From contig DUNY01000107.1 in assembly GCA_012839145.1 (NCBI GenBank), positions 1 to 9,386 of the forward strand: a stretch of 9,386 bases of DNA. Direction: 5' to 3'. Origin of the DNA: Thermoanaerobacterales bacterium (GTDB lineage: Bacteria; Bacillota; Thermosediminibacteria; Thermosediminibacterales; Tepidanaerobacteraceae). Of this stretch, positions 6,146-9,386 are shown piece by piece. Positions within the stretch are counted from its first letter, which is position 1. Every line of letters starts with the position of its first letter. The notes under the pieces were generated by a model that saw only the letters and a program-made list of their open reading frames with translations, searched no databases and was not told where the DNA came from. The position numbers and the translations under genes were made by a program.

Positions 6146-8508
6146 TGTTTTATAGAAAGATGATAAGAGATCTTAAGGAAAATAAGGGAGCATATCTGGC
6201 CTGTATTGTAATTATAACTTTGGGGCTTTTGGTATTTACGGCTTTTTCGACTATGGTGGAGACCTTACAAACCTCACAACAAAGTTTTTACGAAAACCAA
6301 AATTTTGCCGATGGATTTGTACAGGTGAAAGCCATACCACGGGATGAGGTAAAAAAACTGAAAGATATTGAAGGAATAAAAGAAATCCAGGGCCGTCTTG
6401 TAAAAGAAGTGATGGTACTTAAGCCGGAAAGTAAAAAAAATGTCTATTTGCGTCTGGTTTCAGTGGAGCCAGGTAGAGAAAACCCCATAAATGCAGCCTT
6501 TCTAAATGCAGGTAATCCCCTTGAGGATAAGGCCATGAATATCTGGATTGACAATAAGTTTTTCGAAGCCAATAATCACAATCTGAATGATGAGATTGAA
6601 GTAATAGCATCAGGTAAGAAAAGAAAACTTTCCATAGTGGGAGTGGCAAGCAGTCCGGAATTTATATATTCTCTTCGCACTGCAGCGGATTTGTATCCTT
6701 CCCCGGAAACCTTCGGTATCGCTTTTGTTCCACTAAGTAGTATGAAAAAACTGTTTCCCGATGAAAAGACTTTTAATGAGTTAGTCTTTACCATGAAACC
6801 GGATACGGACTTTGATAAAGTGAAGACTAAATTGGAGGTCAAATTAAAGCCTTATGGACTAAAGAGTTTGATTCCACGAGATGAACAGATAAGCCATTTG
6901 CTCCTGAGCGAGGAGCTCAAAGGTCTAGTTGCCATGTCAAAAGCCATGCCTATAATGTTTCTTTCAATTGCAGCCGTGATTTTATACATCACCCTTAAGA
7001 GATTGATAGAACAACAGCGGGGGCAAATAGGGATTTTAAAAGCTGATGGTTATACATCACAAGAAATCCTTTTTCATTATATGTCCTATGCCTTAGTTAT
7101 CGGCCTAGCCGGGGGTTTGTTGGGTGTAGTGGCCGGAGCGTTTCTGTCCTATCCTTTGACATCAATTTTTCAGGTATTTTTCAACCTACCGGGCCTTGAG
7201 GGCAGATTCTCTTGGTATCTTATAATTTTGGGGATAGCCCTTTCTTTGATTTTTTCAGTCTTAGCGGGCTATCAAGGCAGCAAAAAAGTTTTGGCATTAG
7301 AACCGGCCCAGGCACTCAGGCCTCCTGCACCTATCGGGGGCAAGAGAGTATTCCTTGAAAAAATAAGGATTATATGGGAGCTGCTCAGTGTCCAGGGAAT
7401 GATGGCCGTACGAAATTTAACCCGGAACAAAGGACGCAGTCTATTTATATTTCTAGGAATAATGTTTTGTTTTGCCATCTCCGGTTTTACGTGGTCAATG
7501 AATGATTTGATGCAGAAGATGATGTTCGATCAGTATGAAAGGGTGGAAGTATATGATGTAAAGATGAGCTTTGCAAGCCCTATGAATCAGAAGAGTATGA
7601 TCAGGGAACTGACGGCTATTCCCGGGGTAAGTCATGTAGAAACTATGGCAGAAGTCCCGGTTACTCTAAAAAATCAGTGGAGAAAGAAAGATGCGGTTCT
7701 ATTTGGTCTTTCTGAAACAGGTCGCCTCTATAATATCTTAGATGATAATTATAATAAAATATCTCCTCCCAAAAGTGGTCTGTTGTTATCGGAAAGACTG
7801 GCAAAACTGCTTGATGCAAAAGTCGGAACAAAGCTTAATGTGGAAAGCCCCATGAAAGCCGGTGAAAAAGACGGGGTATTAGAAGTGGTCGGAATCATTC
7901 CCCAGTATACTGGGATCAACGCATATATGGAACTAGGTGGATTACAGGATTTTTTAAAACAAAAAGGCTTGGTAACCTCATGTATGTTAAATATTGATAA
8001 GGGAGAGGTGGCTTCTCTCCGTGATAAGTACATGTACACCGATACTATAAGCTCCATAGACGAGAGAAATCAAAAACTTGATATGTTTAAGGAAATGATG
8101 GCTTCATATGGCAGTATGATTTATATATATGCTCTTATCAGTGTAATAATAGGCTTTGCAATAATATACAGTTCTTCGGTTATAACACTGTCGGAGCGGA
8201 GCCGGGAACTGGCTTCAATGATGGTTCTCGGTATGACACCCCAGGAAGTGCTGTCAGTGGTAACATTTGAACAGTGGTGTATAGGAGTGCCGGCCATGCT
8301 CATCGGAATGCCCATGTCCAAAATTTTTATGGCAGGGATGTCTTCGGCTATGAGCACCGATATCTATACCGTGCCGGAACGCATTACATTTTCATCATTA
8401 CTAATGGCTTTTGTGGTAACAGGAGCATCTATATGGGTTGCCCAAAGGGCAGCGGCAAGGAAAATTAGGAGTTTGAGTCTGGTGGAAGTTTTGAAGGCAG
8501 GAGAATAA
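6145..8508 (+). CDS. ABC transporter permease with two FtsX domains (MacB/YknZ-like, duplicated)
   Basis: This is the membrane subunit of the exporter, 787 residues from ATG 6145; a GTG at 6142 is also in frame, but AGGTGA (6132-6137) suits the ATG. Eight hydrophobic segments are visible at about 16-37, 267-285, 315-337, 356-376, 432-451, 658-679, 707-727 and 748-767. The pattern is one helix, a large extracytoplasmic MacB-type domain (about 38-266), three helices forming FtsX domain 1, then one helix, a second extracytoplasmic domain (about 452-657) and three helices forming FtsX domain 2. Each FtsX half has the conserved cytoplasmic turn (ILKADGYTSQEI and MVLGMTPQEV) and a closing LEPAQALRP or LVEVLKAGE. 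A single double-length permease fits one polypeptide working with an ATPase dimer. Mechanotransmission without direct lumenal transport is known for MacB; the substrate here is unknown. Confidence 0.93.
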   Translation: MFYRKMIRDLKENKGAYLACIVIITLGLLVFTAFSTMVETLQTSQQSFYENQNFADGFVQVKAIPRDEVKKLKDIEGIKEIQGRLVKEVMVLKPESKKNVYLRLVSVEPGRENPINAAFLNAGNPLEDKAMNIWIDNKFFEANNHNLNDEIEVIASGKKRKLSIVGVASSPEFIYSLRTAADLYPSPETFGIAFVPLSSMKKLFPDEKTFNELVFTMKPDTDFDKVKTKLEVKLKPYGLKSLIPRDEQISHLLLSEELKGLVAMSKAMPIMFLSIAAVILYITLKRLIEQQRGQIGILKADGYTSQEILFHYMSYALVIGLAGGLLGVVAGAFLSYPLTSIFQVFFNLPGLEGRFSWYLIILGIALSLIFSVLAGYQGSKKVLALEPAQALRPPAPIGGKRVFLEKIRIIWELLSVQGMMAVRNLTRNKGRSLFIFLGIMFCFAISGFTWSMNDLMQKMMFDQYERVEVYDVKMSFASPMNQKSMIRELTAIPGVSHVETMAEVPVTLKNQWRKKDAVLFGLSETGRLYNILDDNYNKISPPKSGLLLSERLAKLLDAKVGTKLNVESPMKAGEKDGVLEVVGIIPQYTGINAYMELGGLQDFLKQKGLVTSCMLNIDKGEVASLRDKYMYTDTISSIDERNQKLDMFKEMMASYGSMIYIYALISVIIGFAIIYSSSVITLSERSRELASMMVLGMTPQEVLSVVTFEQWCIGVPAMLIGMPMSKIFMAGMSSAMSTDIYTVPERITFSSLLMAFVVTGASIWVAQRAAARKIRSLSLVEVLKAGE

Positions 8509-8525
8509 GAGCTTGTGTTTTAACG

Positions 8526-8580
8526 TAAGGGTAGGTGTCAGGTGTCAGGGGACGGTTCTGTGTCACCACTGTCACCCTTA
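8526..8580. repeat. REP-like imperfect palindrome
   Basis: The 55-base element is bounded by TAAGGGT (8526-8532) and ACCCTTA (8574-8580). Inside lie a tandem GGTGTCA (8534-8540, 8541-8547) and, on the other side, two TGTCACC (8561-8567, 8570-8576), which pair at 6 of 7 positions around the core GGGGACGGTTCTG. From memory, similar GTGTCA-GGGGACGG-type sequences are dispersed in clostridial genomes, sometimes near IS200-like (REP-associated) transposases; that cannot be verified here. No transposase is present in the window. Confidence 0.6.
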
Positions 8581-8650
8581 GCATAGAAGTTATATTGGCA
8601 TTGATGATAGCACCTCGTTCTAAAGCAAGACCTATTGCTCGGTTGATTGG

Positions 8651-8795
8651 ACGGTTAAAGGCCGTTTCCTACATAGCCCCTAACTATGCAGGAGATGGTG
8701 CTATATTCGGCGTCTTGCCGAGTTCCCGTTAAACGTGCTGCATGTAGCCCTGCAACGCTTATTCAGCGTAGAGGCGGTCTTTGACCGCCCGCTAC
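8651..8795. other. noncoding, hairpin-rich stretch of unknown nature
   Basis: Five short inverted repeats occur in about 145 bases: ACGG/CCGT (8651-8665), CATAG/CTATG (8672-8688), TCGGC/GCCGA (8707-8721), ACGCT/AGCGT (8755-8769), and GGCGGTC-TTT-GACCGCC (8773-8789), the last extended by GTAG/CTAC (8768-8795). No T tract follows the last stem, so it is not a standard terminator. By eye it is richer in G+C than the flanking intergenic DNA. It may be a structured RNA, a degenerate mobile element or part of the same repeat unit as 8526-8580. I do not recognise it. Confidence 0.4.
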
Positions 8796-8830
8796 TAAAA
8801 TAACCAATAGTCTTGCTTGAAAGGTTTTAT

Positions 8831-8859
8831 TTAACTGGAGTGGAATTATCTTTTATAAG
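8831..8859 (+). promoter_or_regulatory. weak candidate promoter for the adaptor gene
   Basis: TTAACT (8831-8836) and TATAAG (8854-8859) are 17 bases apart. The -35 box is poor. It would allow the adaptor gene to be expressed independently of the ATPase-permease pair, from which it is separated by repeat-like DNA. Confidence 0.25.
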
Positions 8860-8899
8860 AATAAAGTTAGAGAAAAGAGGATAAAAAAAGAGGAAGTGG

Positions 8900-9386
8900 G
8901 TGAGGATTGTGAAGGGGAAAATGAAAATTATCGGAGTAATCTTAATTAGTATGGCCTTAATGGCGGCTCTGTTCTATAAAAACACAAAAGGCCTTAATGC
9001 TAAATTGCTGGAAATTCAGCCTCAAGCCATAGCAAGCTCCTTTGAAGAAGAGGGTGAGATTGTGCCTGCTGTGGAACACCCCATATACAGTCTTTTAAGT
9101 GGTGAGATAGTCAAACTAGAGGTGGAAGAAGGCGAGCGGGTAAAAGAGAATGATTTGCTGGCAGTTATTGACTCAACAGAGCTGGAATTTCAACTAAGGC
9201 AGCTGCAGGCTCAGCTGAAAAGCCTTCGAGGTGAAGAGGCAGACAGATTTGAAAAACCACTGGAGTCAAGCATTAAAAGCCAGGAATTAATGGTAGAACA
9301 GGCTGAGCACGATCTGAGAGCTTTTGAAGAAGATTTTGAGAGGATGGAAAAATTATATAAAGAAGGTGCTATTACTGTAAAGGAAT
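8900..9386 (+). CDS. HlyD/MacA-type membrane-fusion (periplasmic-adaptor-like) protein, 3' end cut by the window
   Basis: This is the extracytoplasmic adaptor partner of MacB-like exporters; 162 residues are visible and the frame is open at the window edge. A basic N-terminus leads to one membrane anchor (about residues 8-26). A lipoyl/barrel-sandwich half-motif follows at about 57-97, with SGEIVKLEVEEGERVKENDLLAVID, the hallmark of the family. A predicted coiled coil from about 94 onward (LEFQLRQLQAQLKSL, then EDFERMEKLYKEGAIT) corresponds to the alpha-hairpin. The start is uncertain: GTG 8900 has AGAGG (8889-8893) at good spacing, while GTG 8909 and ATG 8921 are in-frame alternatives that keep the anchor. 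In Gram-positives such proteins (YknX type) stay anchored in the membrane and work with the ATPase and permease. Here it starts 391 bases after the permease stop. Confidence 0.9.
   Translation, partial: MRIVKGKMKIIGVILISMALMAALFYKNTKGLNAKLLEIQPQAIASSFEEEGEIVPAVEHPIYSLLSGEIVKLEVEEGERVKENDLLAVIDSTELEFQLRQLQAQLKSLRGEEADRFEKPLESSIKSQELMVEQAEHDLRAFEEDFERMEKLYKEGAITVKE

Noticed and set aside
8535..8732. A 65-codon open frame on the plus strand beginning with GTG inside the REP-like palindrome
   Set aside because: Its start lies in the repeat, it has no ribosome site, and it reads through the hairpin cluster. No family motif is recognised and the opposite strand is partly open as well, so it is treated as chance or repeat-derived.
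1..9386. CRISPR array, tRNA or rRNA genes, a complete insertion sequence or prophage genes
   Set aside because: No regularly spaced repeats, no cloverleaf or rRNA-like sequence, and no transposase, integrase or phage protein was found on either strand.

Overview
The window looks like the chromosome of a low-GC, anaerobic Gram-positive bacterium of the class Clostridia. This is inferred from the AT-rich intergenic DNA, strong GAGGTG-type ribosome sites, a PerR-type Fur regulator, an oxygen-independent class II (B12-dependent) ribonucleotide reductase, and a MacB/YknYZ-like export system. The genus cannot be fixed from the sequence alone.

Layout: (1) 1-404, the 3' part of a PerR/Fur-family regulator, closed by a rho-independent terminator at 413-442. 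(2) 405-828, a 424-base control region for the next gene: a near-consensus promoter (535-563), a perfect NrdR-type palindrome on the predicted start point (573-584), and two related 28-base direct repeats (621-648 and 685-712). (3) 829-4440, nrdJ, interrupted by an in-frame 414-residue LAGLIDADG intein (1651-2892). The intein sits exactly before the catalytic thiyl-radical cysteine and ends in Gln instead of the usual Asn. A strong, probably bidirectional terminator follows at 4453-4499. (4) 4627-5226 (minus), a TetR-family repressor, divergent from (5) 5411-8508 (plus), an ABC ATPase and an FtsX/MacB-type permease that are translationally coupled. The shared 184-base spacer holds back-to-back promoters and candidate TetR operators. 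(6) 8509-8899, a 391-base gap with a REP-like imperfect palindrome (8526-8580) and a run of short hairpins (8651-8795), neither coding. (7) 8900-9386, the 5' part of a HlyD/MacA-type membrane-fusion adaptor that runs off the window.

How the parts fit: the nrdJ block is a self-contained dNTP-supply unit, probably repressed by NrdR when dATP is plentiful. Its enzyme can only become active after the intein splices out. The tetR-ATPase-permease-adaptor block is a probable drug, peptide or lipid efflux system with local control, whose adaptor gene is separated from the other two subunits by repeat-like DNA. The most unusual items are the Gln-terminated intein at the radical cysteine, the triple-motif nrdJ leader, and the hairpin-rich element at 8526-8795.
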